Origin: Cruorifilaria tuberocauda
Taxonomy: Eukaryota; Nematoda; Chromadorea; Rhabditida; Onchocercidae
Direction: 5' to 3'
NCBI GenBank assembly: GCA_013365365.1
Contig: JABVXU010000203.1
Location: 31,428-95,427 of the forward strand
Length of the DNA stretch: 64,000 bases
Position numbers and translations under genes: made by a program. The notes under the pieces are model-generated. The model saw only the letters and a program-made list of their open reading frames with translations, was not told where the DNA came from and did no database searches. Positions 45,361 through 60,960 of this stretch are shown piece after piece. Every line of letters begins with the position of its first letter. Position 1 is the first letter of the stretch.

Positions 45361-48300
45361 TCAATCGAAAAAATCTTGCAAAAGTGTACGTCGTTTACAC
45401 TCCGCCACGTGCATTTGTGTTTCCAAATCACCTCGCTCCGTGCTTTCCGCCCTCTCAACTTTCCACGATAATTCTTCAATTTCTTTCTCCAATTGAGCTT
45501 GCTGATATTCAAACTGAACGCATAAATGATTAAGAAGCAAGAATATCCAAACTTCAAAATGTCTCTCTCTTATATCAGAGATTCCGAAATCTCTTTAGCC
45601 AGACTTCAACACAAATCTAGTAGTCGTCCTCCTAATTCATGTCAATAAAACCATGGATATTATCATATGTGTCGTCTCAATTATGAATTCGTTAACAATA
45701 TCAGCAGATTAATCATTTGGAATTCCAAAATATCATACCAACTGTTTTCTTGGTCCATTTTCCATATAATATGCATATGGATAAGTATATTGCAATGTGT
45801 AACGACATTTTGTAAGCAGTGTGGCTGCTCTATGCAAATACTGCCAATCGATCCATGTTCCTTCATGCCCATTCACTTTCTCATCGATTTTTTTCATTAT
45901 ACAATTTCGCAAATCCTCTTCCAACTTGAGCGACTTGTGATGATTCTCATAACGCTCTATAAAAATCTCATTTTTAAAACACTAAGTCGTGCATTTTTAT
46001 CTCACCTTATTCGAACAGCAATCATTGAAAATTAGTGTGACAGATAATGATAGAAATATTCGCAGATCCTAACAAGATGCTGGAAGCAAAATCATACCAT
46101 AATAATGCAAATATTTTTCAAGTGCACGACGGGCTTTGACATGATTTGCTTCTTGAGCTATAGATGGGTTCTCTTTATAGCGACTGCACTCATAATATTC
46201 GCTTCCATGATTTTTCCAATCTATAAAAAGCCGAAAGTAGAAATTAAGCCTTGTCAACTGCCTACGTGAAGAAATGAGAGTGGATTTGAACCAGAAAATA
46301 CGCAGGATACGATGGCATTTTATTTGAAATTCAAAATCTATCTTGAGGCAATGAACTGAGCTAATGATTAACAAAGAACACACTTTTTTAAGATTATTCC
46401 CTCCGTTAATTGTTCTGCCCGCTAAAAGCAAAAGAAAAAATGATTGCTACAATCTGGAGTGCATTACATCAATATGAATATGCTGTTTTTTTATCAAACA
46501 GTAGCAAAATAGACTTTAATTAATGAAAATTAAAAAAAAAATTAATGACCTCCAAAACACATCCAGCAAAAGTGATGCTTGCACTTCGCGCACTGCATAT
46601 GATTGCAACCACCGTTTTTTTCGATACATGAATGGCAGTTTGGACAATCCTTCGTATGTGCACTAAATTAATCAGCCATAATAAACTAACTGACAATTAA
46701 TAAATCGGATCCCGCAGAAAATAAAAGGTCAGTGTCGATTTATATTCTTAAATGAATATTATAGTCAGAAGTAAGATAAAAATAGCAAGGAAAAGCTTCA
46801 AATAGTTTTCCTGCATGATTACTATGTAAGAAGACTAAAGATAGAATCTATTTTGACCTTATATAATTGGCAGTTTCACTATCATCGGCACATTTTGTTA
46901 ACCATTTGCGTATTGTCTCACAAGAAGTCGGCGCATGGTAATCACAACCGCATTGAAAACTATAAACGAAGACTAGACATAGGAACCATTTACAAAACTT
47001 TTAGTAGCAGAAACAAAAATTAACATCACAAGTTCGAAGTGCTACCAAAACTGTCCCAGTTCTTCAATGCAGAACGTAATTCAGAAATGAGAACCTTATC
47101 CAAAACAAAAAGGAGAAAAAAACTCCAAAAATTTGTTAACGTTGTTATAATGTTTTTATCCGTACACTCCCTATTTAGGTTATCGCTGGATTCTAATTCT
47201 AACTTTTTGGTTTTCGCCAACCAATATACGTCACTCCAGACTGTCCACGAGGAAATGATCTCCATGAACAGTTTTGATCAACTGTTTTCATACTCATAGC
47301 ATAATTGAATATTGAATGAGATTTTGCAAATTTGGAACATACCAAAAAGAAATTCGACAACTGGTGCAGGTAACTTTCTTCGCCTTTTGACACTGAGCCT
47401 TGATAACAATATGACAATCAACACCCGGACAAAATCGCAACTGTGAATGTGATTCAACACAGTCTTTGAACACCAACCTTTCATACTTATCTCTTATTTC
47501 TATGCGTTCGTTCAATATCCTTAGTACAAAATCTTCTAGACATAGTAATGTACATCCACTCGCCATGCAACCGATTCTGTAAACAATTTTAATCACTCTC
47601 TTTCCCTTGAAATCTGCTTTTAATTCATTTTTCATAAATACAATCTTTTGAAATCAGCGTACAAGCAAAAGCTACGAGAAAAGTACATGTTTCTGCAAAA
47701 AGCCGAAATTGTTTATATCACGCTTCGCCTACTCTAAATTACCTGCGCTTTAATTTAATTTGAAATTTAATCGATTCAGCTTTAATTATGAAAGGAAACA
47801 ACAGTTGCCAGCATGCATCGATAAACCACGAAAGGATCGATTAAGAAGCTAACTGATAAGATAAAAGCTAACGTGATTGATAAGCCATTACAGAGCTGTG
47901 TTTCGATATATTTCAACCAACAGGCCGAACAAAAACTATGTCCGCAGTCCAGTGCATACATTTTGGTACATTCTCCTTGTAACCTTGCACAAACTACACA
48001 GCTTCTTGTATCCAACTGTTGCTTTGAAGAACTAGCGCGTACAAAGCAATCTAAAATTTAGGCAGTTAATCATGAACATATAATTAACAGACGCAAGCTG
48101 ACATGTCTAAGCAAAAAGCACATAGTTACAAAATTATAGAGCTCATCAATCATTGCATGCAGTGTAAACTCATGGTACATGAATGCATAATTACCATGCC
48201 ATCTGGAAAAGACTGAAATTGTCAGCTGTTCTGCTAATCTATCCGTTGAAATTTCTAATGACTTAACAACAGATAATTACACTGCGAGAAATAAAACAGC

Positions 48301-48823
48301 TAAAACTAATTGCATTAAACTTACCGACGAGAACTTTACAAGGATCAACGCTGTACAATTTGATTAAAGTGGAATCGTCCCATTTATAAAAATACAGGAG
48401 CAGTTTAGCAAGTGAAGATGATACATTCAAGGTGGAAACAACATGATCCATAGTTTCTTGCAAGAGACATTCGACCTGGATTTGTGAAATTAGAGTACTC
48501 CCGAACACTGCTTTTTCCAAATGTTGCATAAAATATTATTTGATGCAAAAAGCAGTTATCGAAAGCTTTATAATGCATACCTCCGGAACTTCCAGACATG
48601 CATATTCAATGTATTCCGGATCTTCTCTTTCGAATATCTCCATAACGCAATTTTCTCCATTACAGTAAAAGTCATCTAAATGTGGTTTTCCCAGTGAAGC
48701 TCAACAGAAAGCGTTATGAATGATAAAAGAAATATAACTGAACAGAGTGGACTAACCATAATCGTAATCAGTTTCATCATCAGAAAAGGAAGGACTATCA
48801 GCAGGTGTATCACTGCATTCCAT
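45361..48823 (-). CDS. ARIH2: Ariadne-2 RBR-type E3 ubiquitin ligase
   Basis: Ten exons, all phases consistent: 48823-48757, 48675-48581, 48475-48325, 48050-47873, 47576-47343, 46959-46858, 46662-46550, 46220-46098, 45956-45739 and 45513-45361, 477 aa (human 493). The order is an acidic N-terminus; RING1 ([20 protein letters not shown] then HSFCSACW); the in-between-RING region ([12 protein letters not shown]...[29 protein letters not shown]); RING2 ([20 protein letters not shown]); and the Ariadne domain ([38 protein letters not shown]). The catalytic Cys of RBR ligases is the Cys of the NGGCNHMQC motif. Near-identity to animal ARIH2 in RING2 and the Ariadne domain makes this orthology firm. 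ARIH2 works with neddylated CUL5-RING ligases. A TTTTCAG acceptor 30 nt upstream of the ATG suggests trans-splicing. Confidence 0.97.
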
Positions 48824-50182
48824 CCCCACGGAATGGAAAAGTGAAACTCCCAGCTGAAAATGAATAAAATCTAGAATTTCCTTCAACAATGCAATGTCAA
48901 AAAAGAGGTTTCAATGTAAGATTTCCGTTTACCACTGACAGATTTGAGATAGCACAATTTACGTTAACAGTTTTAAAGATGCGATTTATTCAACAGAATC
49001 CTTGTTCATTCACTTCTTTGTATTATCTAAGTGAACACTCACATGAATGTTGACTCGCAAATATCCCTTATCAAATAATTTCATACCTTGTACTTATATA
49101 ATAATGCAGCATGCATCCTGACAAAAACAACACTCCGGTGAGCATCTAGATAGGCAGTAATTGCTTAGTGAACATTTATTTAGATATGAAACGTCGTAAC
49201 ATTTGCTGGTCATCTTAGATTAAAATAAACATATTAGAAAAAATATGTGTGTAGCACAGTGAGAATAAAAATACAGTACTTTTCAAAAATTTAATAAATT
49301 CATATGCAAAGTTTAGAAGGAACTCGGATAAATCTAAGGACTTACAAAGAAATAAAAGATTAATGTTTCGTAAATCCACATGTGAATTTAACGAAATGAT
49401 GTTTACATGTATGATAAAAACACTGGGAAAAAATTATGAACATGGCCGAAGTTCATTAAGAAATTCAAATTTATACATTAATAAAGAAAATTGAATTCGA
49501 TTACAATGAAGCCCATCATCAATTAAAACGTATTTAGAACACATGTACATGCGATATGAATGAATAAGATTGTTAAGAGAATCATGTTTTAAAAAAATGA
49601 TAGTTTATATAGCATGAAACACATTAAGCAACTTGAGTATAAAAAAATGAAATTTAAAACAGTGATAAAATCAATAAACATTGTGTTATGCGCAGAAACT
49701 TTTGCAGCCACAGACAAGCAATGTATATTATACCACGACTGTAACATACATTACTTAAGATTAAAACTACTTAGTCCACTAACTAATGTTACTATGTAAC
49801 TGTTGGGAAAAATAAGCCGGACTGAAAGACAATACAGCGAGTAGATCCTTGAAAAAGCGTTGGGATGAACATGGCAATGACCAGATTTTTATGGTCATCT
49901 CATAATGAGAAGTGCGGTTACTTGTTTTCTCTCGAATTTTGAAACAAGAATAAAGTGCATCTTTTTTGACAACTGAGTTATAACAATTTTTGTATATTGT
50001 CTCGGCCACATGCTTCATAGATTGTTAAATAACATATAACAGAAATATCTTATCTATATCATCTGTAAAGAAGAGAAAAAGAATTTTGCTCCAATTAGTT
50101 AATAATGGAAGAGTGTAACAGTTTCAAAATACTGTATACAATAGAATATTCCTAATGTTAATATACAAATGTAAAAATGAAG
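48824..50182. other. Spacer between RRM-like gene and ARIH2
   Basis: About 1.36 kb, same-strand genes on both sides. Presumably the 3' UTR of the upstream gene and the ARIH2 promoter. No exon-like segment supported. Confidence 0.5.
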
Positions 50183-53100
50183 TTATTTCGGTAAATTTTG
50201 CGCTGAGAAATTCTGGATAAACAAGTTCATCTGATTTTGTTGAGCTGACGTCATACCTTGCGGTGATGAAAGTATCTGGAATTATATATTTTATGAAGGA
50301 GAACACTATTTTCTTCTAGAGTTTAATTTTATTAAGATGAAGATCACGAAAAATATTCGAATAATAGTATCTATACCTGCCCTAATACAGATGCAAATGC
50401 ATTCTTGTGTGAAGACAAAAGCAATCGGCACAGCGTATGCCGATGCTCATACAGTTGTGCGAACAGTGTTGTGAACTGCGGGTTAACAGAACCCATTGAA
50501 GCCTGAACGGAATTTATCTGGTTGCTCCTATAAAAAAAAATGAGAAATCGTCGTAATGATAAACCTAGAGCCAGTTAATAATAAAGAAATGTGGGCTTCA
50601 GCAAAAATCAAGCGACAAAACTTCTCTTAAGTGAAACGACGAGTAATAATATTTTTCAATAATACAAACTTCTAAACATATTAACTGAACCCGATGCCAA
50701 AATTACACATAAGACGAGTTCAAGTTGTATGGGTGCACAAACAATATGAAAATTTACTTTTCATGTCTTCGACGCTTTCTCCGTCGGTGTCTGGATGTTG
50801 CTTCGTCATTGATATCTTCATCTGATGATGTTGAAGGCGAAGACGATGATGAACTTTCTGATGACATCTCTCCTTCTTCCAACTTTAACGAAAATTTACA
50901 AATTAATGCACTTCTTGTCTGCAGGTAGGGTATCGGCAAGAGTAACGAACGCATTTTACCAAAACGACATAAACAGATAAACGAACCTCTCTCCTGATTA
51001 CAGGAGTTTCTGTTTCTGCCTCAATAACTTCATCATCTGGAGTCAACTCTTCATCCTTTTCATTTTCAAGTTCTGGATCCACTTCTTCTGTTTTATCAAT
51101 CTCTTCATCTTCGAATTTTCTGTCAAACGTCTCTTTCTTCCATTGGTATCTAAAATTATGATTTGATGAATAAAACAAGAAAATCCAAAGATCAAATCTG
51201 AACATATGGCGCAGAGTCATAATTTATGCAGAATTCATCTTAAAAAATGAAGAAAGAATGAATAAAACTGGAATGAATAACATTTACAAAGCATATATTG
51301 TTATCAAATGTTCACTCGAAATATATTCTCTATTAGAATAACCTCAGGTTTCGCATCTTGGGATCGATCAATAATTGGGGTTGTTCGTAAATTGGAGTTG
51401 GTCTCACCGGTTTATTAATGATGCCCCACGATTCAAATGAAAGCGGCTGTCCATCAATTGTGTAATTTCCTGAAATTCATAGTCGAATATAAACTAAAAA
51501 AATTCAACGTTCCTTTATCACTTTAAAATGTTTGAAATTATAAATTTATAAGAATAACAGATGGGAATCTGAACAAGCAACTCAGCGACTCAGAAAAAAC
51601 ATTAAACTAGATCAAAAAAGTAATAGGATAACGAAAGAACCGTATTCATCTTCGTCAACGTCTAATTCTCCTTCCTCTGTTGCTAGCATGGTTCGTACTT
51701 TGGTTAGTACTTCCCCGACACCCATTATTGTAGCTAAAGCACGTTTTCTTGTCGGACTTATTTCTGGATTTTTCCGTTCAGGAACATCGTAAGGAATGTA
51801 TGGTGCAGCACACATTATGTAACTGGTGGAGCGCTGAACACCTTTTGTATTCTGTACTTCTTTCTTCCATATCCTAAATAAGTAGTTTAATTAGTTGTGA
51901 ACAAATTTTATTACTTGTGATATTTGTGAACAGTATTCGAAGAATAATAATTAGTTAAATACTGATTAAAAACCCAAGTCCAAAAAACATCTTCCAGTGA
52001 GTAACCGACGTGCTGACAGAGCGTAATAAAAATCAAAAGTACTGAGTATTTCACAGACTAATAAGAAACGAAAATTTCAACTCTAATCCTAAGTCAAAGT
52101 TACGGGACCTCAAATGCTTATATAAATGCATAATGCTCGTAACCTGATGAGATTATCAACATGCTGTCTCATCCAATGTGTTGGAAGAGTTCGCTGATGT
52201 TGCTCCAAAACATTTAACAAGGCGATTTTCAATAAAGAATCGGGGATCCCTCTATGTATTTGGCTTACTTCATCGCACAGTTTCCAGAGTTCACTTAGTT
52301 CATTCAATTCTGCCCAATTTGTTCGTGTATCATCAACGTACTGAAAACAACAACTTCAGCATCACTTTTAACGCGAAAAGCTCAAATTCTTAGCCAATAC
52401 ACTTTTCTTTTGAATAAGACTCTGGGTCTACACATATATATATATATATATATATAGTTTCATTATGGAAGAGAACAGGTATACTTAACGAAAGCAAATG
52501 TGAAGATATATGTAAAAAAATTAGGTACCTGTTGCATGAAACCCGTAACGTCCTCCACTGTGATTTCAGGAGCTGGAATAAATGGCACTACAGCAGTCTC
52601 TGAAGTAGTTGCAATTGCTGTCGACGATACTGAAGGTGATGGTTGAGAAGATGATGAAGATGGAACTGAAGAAGAGCTCACAGGTACAACCCGAGCATTG
52701 AGAATTTTATCATTTTCTGTTTTCATGTAAGAAATATATTCATCCATCGTCAGCAGTCTGAAACCATCAATAACACTTATGATATTTTCATTTCGATCAG
52801 ATTTTAGATTCTAAACTCTAAATCAAAACCTTCACTACCACTTGTTAAATTTCCAACATATTCTGATGAGAATTATGTAAAGTGCTTGATCCAGCACTTC
52901 GTCTGAGATGTTATTGTTAAGGAAGGGATTGTCAAAATAAAAAACTATCACATGTAAATCCGATTGTTATTACTGAATAAGATGTAGGAAGAATTAGCAA
53001 AAAGAATATTACAGTACATTAATGGATAATAAATATATAATTATTATTCCTTGATATAGAAAACCTCATAGTAAGCTGGCGATCGCCTTCATCAATCTCA

Positions 53101-54495
53101 AATCCATCTGCTAGCTCCAATCGAGCGTCATTCGCTTCTTGCACGGTATGGAATACAATCTATAATAATCAATATAACAAAAAAAGAAAGTGTGCCAATG
53201 CAGGCGTTACCATGTTCGACTGCTTCTGTCAAAAATTTGATGCAACCCTTCTCTTCTCATTTCTCCCAGACTACCCTAACTTTATTTCAATGAAATGAAT
53301 AACCTCAGCTTGCTTTTCAGATGCTATGAATGGATCGGCTTCCAATTGTACTGTTTCGATGCATTCGCTGCCGAATATTGATGACAGTAGGGTTTGATCA
53401 GTAGATGAAGATAAATGGAGAGCATACAACCGTCTTGAAGCATCAGGATCCGAGAGATTTATTTTGAATGGTAAAGGTGCCTGCACAGTCCGAGAATTCG
53501 GTATTGGATCATCTAAAATATTATTCAGAGCATTCGTAACGAATGAGTTAGACAACCACTTCCACACTGAAAATCCACAAAAATATTCGGAAAAAAACAT
53601 ACAAAAAAGTTTAGACGCTTGTAACTTCAGTGGATTCCCATCAAACGTCATTTTGTGAAACGCAGCAAATGCTAGCTTTGCTTCTTCAGGCGTTTCATAA
53701 ACGGTACTCAGACCACCATGTTTAATACCATCTGCATAACAGTTAAAGTTATTGAATGTCAATTCATCGGTTAACTTTTCAATAAACTTGTTTGGACATT
53801 GTAATGTTTAGTTTTTAGCAGATGAAAATGAAAATCGTTGCGAAACATAAGATTACAAACCTTTCGTGGTTTTGTCAAACCACATATGGAACGACTCGCT
53901 TTTTTCCAGTAAATCCCAAAACTTTTCACTTGTCATCCATTTCCCGGGAAAAGTTAATCCAAGAACACGAAATTTCCGCCTCGAATCACTCGAATCTCGT
54001 GAATCCGAAGTTTGCTCATTAGCTGAAAAACGTAACCTAACAATTCCATCCTTTAATAATCATCTCATAATGCAACTATATGCTTTAATTTGTCAATTGA
54101 AGAAAATAAAACTAAATATTACTAAGAATGAAAATAAATACTAGGAACAACTTTTTACAAGAAGTTCATGATATTTCATGGGATAATCACGGGTTCTTAT
54201 TAATAACAGGAAGTTAATCCCAAGCAAGGGAATGAAAGAAAATCCGGTTCATACATTTAACGAAATTCTCGGCATGACTTTGGTCGCTTATTTTTGGTTT
54301 GGTTACTAGGTTTTCATGTTCAAGTTCCTTCCGTATTAACGCGATTGTTGTATCGGAAAGACTACTGTTAGTCTCAACTCCTGGTGTAGAAGGACTAGAA
54401 ATGCTTTCTGTTGTATTCTGCAACTTTGCCAAACAGGCTGCATCGCCATTAATTTCACCATTTATTCGAACTTCCAACATTGTTCCATCATCCAT
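50183..54495 (-). CDS. RRM-like nuclear protein with acidic and basic tail, unassigned
   Basis: Exons: 54495-54255, 54022-53861, about 53786-53603, 53566-53304, 53160-53066, 52757-52529, 52340-52144, 51873-51641, 51469-51343, 51149-50987, 50882-50758, 50527-50377 and 50275-50183, about 740 aa. All junctions are in phase except the second to third, which I could not resolve. The start ATG (MDDGTMLEVRINGEING) is 11 nt after a TTTTTTAG acceptor. Residues about 95-310 look like two degenerate RRM folds (RKFRVLGLTFPGKWM, GGLSTVYETPEEAKLAFAAF, then RRLYALHLSSSTDQTLL). After a Ser/Pro linker come a helical region (ELSELWKLCDEVSQIHRGIP), a Glu/Asp-rich segment, a poly-Ser run and RHRRRKRRRHEK. The end is Gln-rich (SAQQNQMNLFIQNFSAQNLPK). 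Composition suggests RNA processing, but I do not recognise the family. Confidence 0.75.
52433..52456. repeat. (TA)n microsatellite
   Basis: A dozen TA units in an intron of the RRM-like gene. Confidence 0.9.
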
Positions 54496-55904
54496 GCTTG
54501 CGTAACCTAAAAAACAGTCTCGAAAATAACGAAGGACTGATAATATTGAAAGAATAATGAGTCTGACTGATACAGAGTGACTGGGATACCATCCGTTCCC
54601 GTTATGAATATATCCTAATCTTTCAGCTTTTCGTAAGTACATATAAAAATAAAAGCCTTGTATAATAAATTATTCATCAGCTGAAAGGCCTGAATACCAA
54701 TAATGATTGCTTATGCACTGCATGCATGATACTTATGTCGGATGCAAATATGATACTTGATCAAACAGAGATGTATAAGCAATATTCAAAATTTTGCCCA
54801 ATCATAAGTTGAATCAAGGTTCGATCAATTCATCCATAAATATTTTAGTTGATAACAAATAGGAAATAATATAAACTAAGCCAATTGTAAAATAAACAAA
54901 ATGTTGAGTACATACGGAGGACTTGTTAGTCAGTAGAAAATAAAGATCGATGCGTTAATTTCTCCCACCAGATTCCATAAGGAACTTGGGCCCTGAAATA
55001 TCGTACAATCGTTCGTGAACTCATCATTTCATCTCGAAAGTTTCGCACCAATACTTTCTACTGTTCCAAAAATGTCCATTGCCAAGGAAAATGATTCTAG
55101 ATACGATTCTACCAGCACTACGCTTTTCCACAAAATTTTCTTGCTAATTGCCCAGTTATTAGCTCAAATCTCATGTGAATCTACCTAATCATACTTACAC
55201 TGTCATCTCATAAGGTCCTGAAATTAAAGCGAAATCCGGTACTGAATAACTGACGAGAGTTCGCTGTCCATACACCCTCCCGCCTTCACCGCTCCCTCTT
55301 CTTATCAATACATAAAAGCGCTGCTCAGTTCTGCCTAATGCTTATCATTTTGCAAAGGTGTTGCATAGGTTGCATAGGTTGCATAGGTTGCATAGGTTGC
55401 ACAGGTTGCATAGCGGACGGAAATTCGCGCAAACGTAGAGATGTAAAGTTCGGACTGGCCGGTTTGCTCGAGGCAGTGGGTGAAGTGAGATGCGGGGTTC
55501 TTGTGGATTGTGAACTAGTGGTTGCATGTGGAATCAATAAAGTTTTTACTTTTAGGGTACCGGAGGCGTGTAGAAGAAAGACCACCATAACAAGCCATAG
55601 CCGAAACAACGTTGGCTCAGCTCTTTATGAGCGTGAGTACATCACAACACGGCAACATCGTTATCTTCGACGTAATGGAATCGTTCATAGAGGTATCCTT
55701 GTTCTCATATTTGAACATTTGGTACCCCTCATTTGCTGTAGTTTCGGATTCATTTTATCATGTGCTTTGGCGATGAAGTTAATTAATGTTAGATAAGTCT
55801 TATCTACGTTTGGACACTCTCCATCTAGTACATGGAAGGGTTGTTCATTCCTGTCTTTTTTTTAACCATTTCCATTATTTACATAATCTAAATTAGCACT
55901 AGCA
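54496..55904. promoter_or_regulatory. Divergent promoter region between RRM-like gene and KAT8
   Basis: About 1.4 kb between two start codons pointing away from each other. The segment 55260-55700 is visibly richer in G+C and CpG than its surroundings and holds the 9-mer repeat below. It is the obvious place for a shared promoter, which is inference from position and composition. Open frames across it (plus strand 55338-55796, minus strand 55609-55325) follow the stop-free repeat and show no known domain; a 34-codon minus-strand ORF (MMSSRTIVRYFRAQ, 55027) is also unexplained. Confidence 0.5.
55360..55413. repeat. Six-copy 9-nt tandem repeat
   Basis: GTTGCATAG repeated six times, with one unit reading GTTGCACAG. 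It would encode CIG triplets on plus and MQP triplets on minus, which explains the artificial ORFs on both strands. Confidence 0.95.
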
Positions 55905-58156
<2,252 letters not shown>

Positions 58157-60664
58157 GAATTTTGATAGTGTCCTGAATTACCGCCTAACTTTCGTAAACC
58201 TGTATGTATTATATTATTGAAACAAGTTGTCAATTCGTTATTAGCCGCTTCTACAATATTTTCAAATTTTTGTACTTTTTTATGCTATAGTCTAGCTTTG
58301 TATTGTTTTTTAATTTTTAAGTAAATATTTCCAAATATAAACGTAGTTCGTAAATACAGTATTAATCAGAAAAACATGTAGCTTGAATCCTATAACTTTT
58401 TTGGATTTGCTAAACAAGCCTGATATTTGTATGTTTTGTAAGATTTGTTTTTCTATAAATACATAAACAGAATTGTTTCATGATGATGAAACTCAGTTTA
58501 TTACTATATTTCTTTCTTGTTTTACGATAATATAGATATATATTTCCGGAATGAACACAATATTTATGAATCTGCTTTGATCGTAATCCACATTTTTTAA
58601 GTTTTCATTAACATAACTTGTATGTCATTTATTCTCAGTGAATCTTTTTTGCTTCAGGAGTTGATTATTTTCTCTAATTTATTATGTACCATAGATTTCA
58701 AAAGCATTTTTGGGAGATATTTCAAGCATTTTGGTATATCCAAAAGTTCAAAATACCACATTATCATTAGATCAAGTTATCATTTTTTTTTCTCGGATTT
58801 CTTTTTCTTATCTCTATTTTGTTTTGATTTGTTACTTTGGACAATGCTCGAGAAACATTCTTTTATAATAATTTTATTTGCTATTATTCTGGAGTAAATT
58901 ACTCTATCCAATTACCTAATTCAGTAAGGATAGAATTTTAGATTTGAGGCAGATAATATTCGATGCACAGTATTCATTGGTTTATTTTTGAAATGAAATG
59001 ATAATTGCTTCAAATAATCTTTCTTTTCAAACTTTATATTAAATATAAAAGAACTATGCTTTTTTTGTGTTCGAAACAATTTATGCGAATCTGCTATGAT
59101 ACATACTTCCACTATCCCTATCATTTATCAGCAGGTGAAGTACAAATACGAAGTACAAACGTTTTCAACATCATCGAATCGTTTTCCAGCTTTGAAATCC
59201 AAGAATGTAAGACAGAATGAAATGATCATCGAATATGTAAATGTGAATGGCTCATTCAAAATATGTTTTGATAATTGAACAGTGTATTGATTGTGATTGC
59301 CGTGGTAGCAGTGGTATAGATGATGATGGTAGTGATGGTGATGGAGGGAAGGGTTCTAATAGGCGACCTTGACAATACGTCACCTGACCGATGGTACAGG
59401 TGAAAGACCAACCCAAACAATTTACCTGTCTTCATCTTCCTTCCCTTCCATCAGTTAACCTTCTAACGACAGTACTCACACATGAAGTGAATAGTACCAC
59501 CGATACACATTTTCTGATCCCTCCCCTATTTGGTTCATTTCATCTGCAATCAATGAAAGTTTCATCTGACATATCTCTCTCTCTCTTCCTTTCTCTCTAT
59601 TAAGAAAATAGTGTCTCCATCCTTCTCCCTTTATTGACCCCATAAGTTCATACCTCCGTAGCGGATGTTTTTGAATACCTTCAAACAGTTTAACACTAAT
59701 GCATCCGATTCACCTGCATCCATGCATTTACCTATTTGTTGGCTCTTCTTTTATCATCGATACAAACTGTACCACTTTCCATCTGTTTTTTCTTTTTCTT
59801 CTTTCCTCTTTCTATGAGAAATCTCGTTATCAGAAATATCAATTTGTTAATAACTTAAGCAAAAACTTATGAAATGTGAAAAAAAAAGTACTTTTGAATT
59901 GTAGGGAAGAAGTTTGTTGAGGGAAATTGAAAATAAAATGAATTTGATACGGGAAAAGCAAGAGAGGTAAAGCTTCATGATAATAACTGTTTCATCTGTT
60001 AAGAAACGATAAAGGATCAATTTGAGAAAATTTGTTAATAATTCATTGAGAGTTAAAGAAATAAAGCCTTGGAGAATGTAATTTAACCCTTTTTTGTAAC
60101 AAAAAAAATTTTACTTCAAAAAAGTTGCATGGAAAATGCATTATTTACTTATTGTTTGAGTAAAAGTTAAATGAACAATATTTTATTTCATCATATATTT
60201 TATCCCTGTAAATTATGCTTAGTTTTAAATTACTTAATTTGATTATCAAACTTCAATTTTTTTTGTCAGTTCTAATCTTTTCTTCTTGGATTAAATAGCA
60301 AAAAACCTTCAATGATTAGTTCTATTCAACGTTATTTCTTATACGTACATAAGTTAATCTGTAGCTTATTGTCTTTTTTTTTTTTAACTTGTATATCACT
60401 TCTCATATTAGCAAGTTTTGTTTGAGAATGATGAAGAGGATGACGAGGATGAAAAAGGAAAAGCATTAAAAAATGAAGAAATAAGATATGGTGGGATAAA
60501 GGGATCACTCCAGTTTAATCATCTCTTTTCACGTCAAATTCGGGATCCATAATGATTGGAAATAAAAAATGAAAAAAAATATTTGGGTGAGAAATCAACA
60601 ACGAAAACTTTAAAAGGCATGTCAAATTTCCCAGACGTAATTATTTCAAAAAGAAAGGTGTAAA

Positions 60665-60745
60665 TGGGTACACAGGTGTGTATGTATACGTGTATGTGTG
60701 CGTGTGTGTGTGCGTGCGTGTATGTATATATGGATGGGTGTGTGC
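60665..60745. repeat. GT-rich microsatellite
   Basis: Interrupted GT/GTAT/GTGC units (for example GTGTGCGTGTGTGTGTGCGT) over about 80 bp. Confidence 0.85.
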
Positions 60746-60864
60746 CAGTGTGTAAAAAGGAATCATCGTCAAAACGAGTTTTTCTTAACATAGCCGAATG
60801 ATATGTTCATCAATCTGATCCTCTTTCGATCCGCTTTGCCAAGATATACTTCATTTCCCTCGAT

Positions 60865-60960
60865 CTTCTACTTTTTTCCCTCTCTCTCTCCCTCTATCTT
60901 CATCTCTTTTCCCCTCTCCCTCTCCCTCTATCTTCATCTCTTTTCTCTCTTCCAATTTCT
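60865..60960. repeat. Pyrimidine tract with internal duplication
   Basis: CT-rich sequence in which CCTCTATCTTCATCTCTTTT occurs twice (about 60890 and 60925). Confidence 0.8.

Noticed and set aside
54514..54642. Upstream ORF starting MYLRKAERLGYIHNG before the RRM-like gene
   Set aside because: The TTTTTTAG acceptor at 54507 followed by a good ATG makes the later start better; the upstream frame runs into polypyrimidine intron-like sequence.
55338..55796. 152-codon ORF on plus and 95-codon ORF on minus over the same bases
   Set aside because: Both are opened by the stop-free GTTGCATAG array. Neither shows a domain, and the location fits a divergent promoter. The minus frame has a hydrophobic start, so it is not fully excluded.
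60413..60553. Exon-like acidic frame (ENDEEDDEDEKGK) after an ATTAG
   Set aside because: Purine-rich GAN repeats give acidic frames by chance; no partner exon found.
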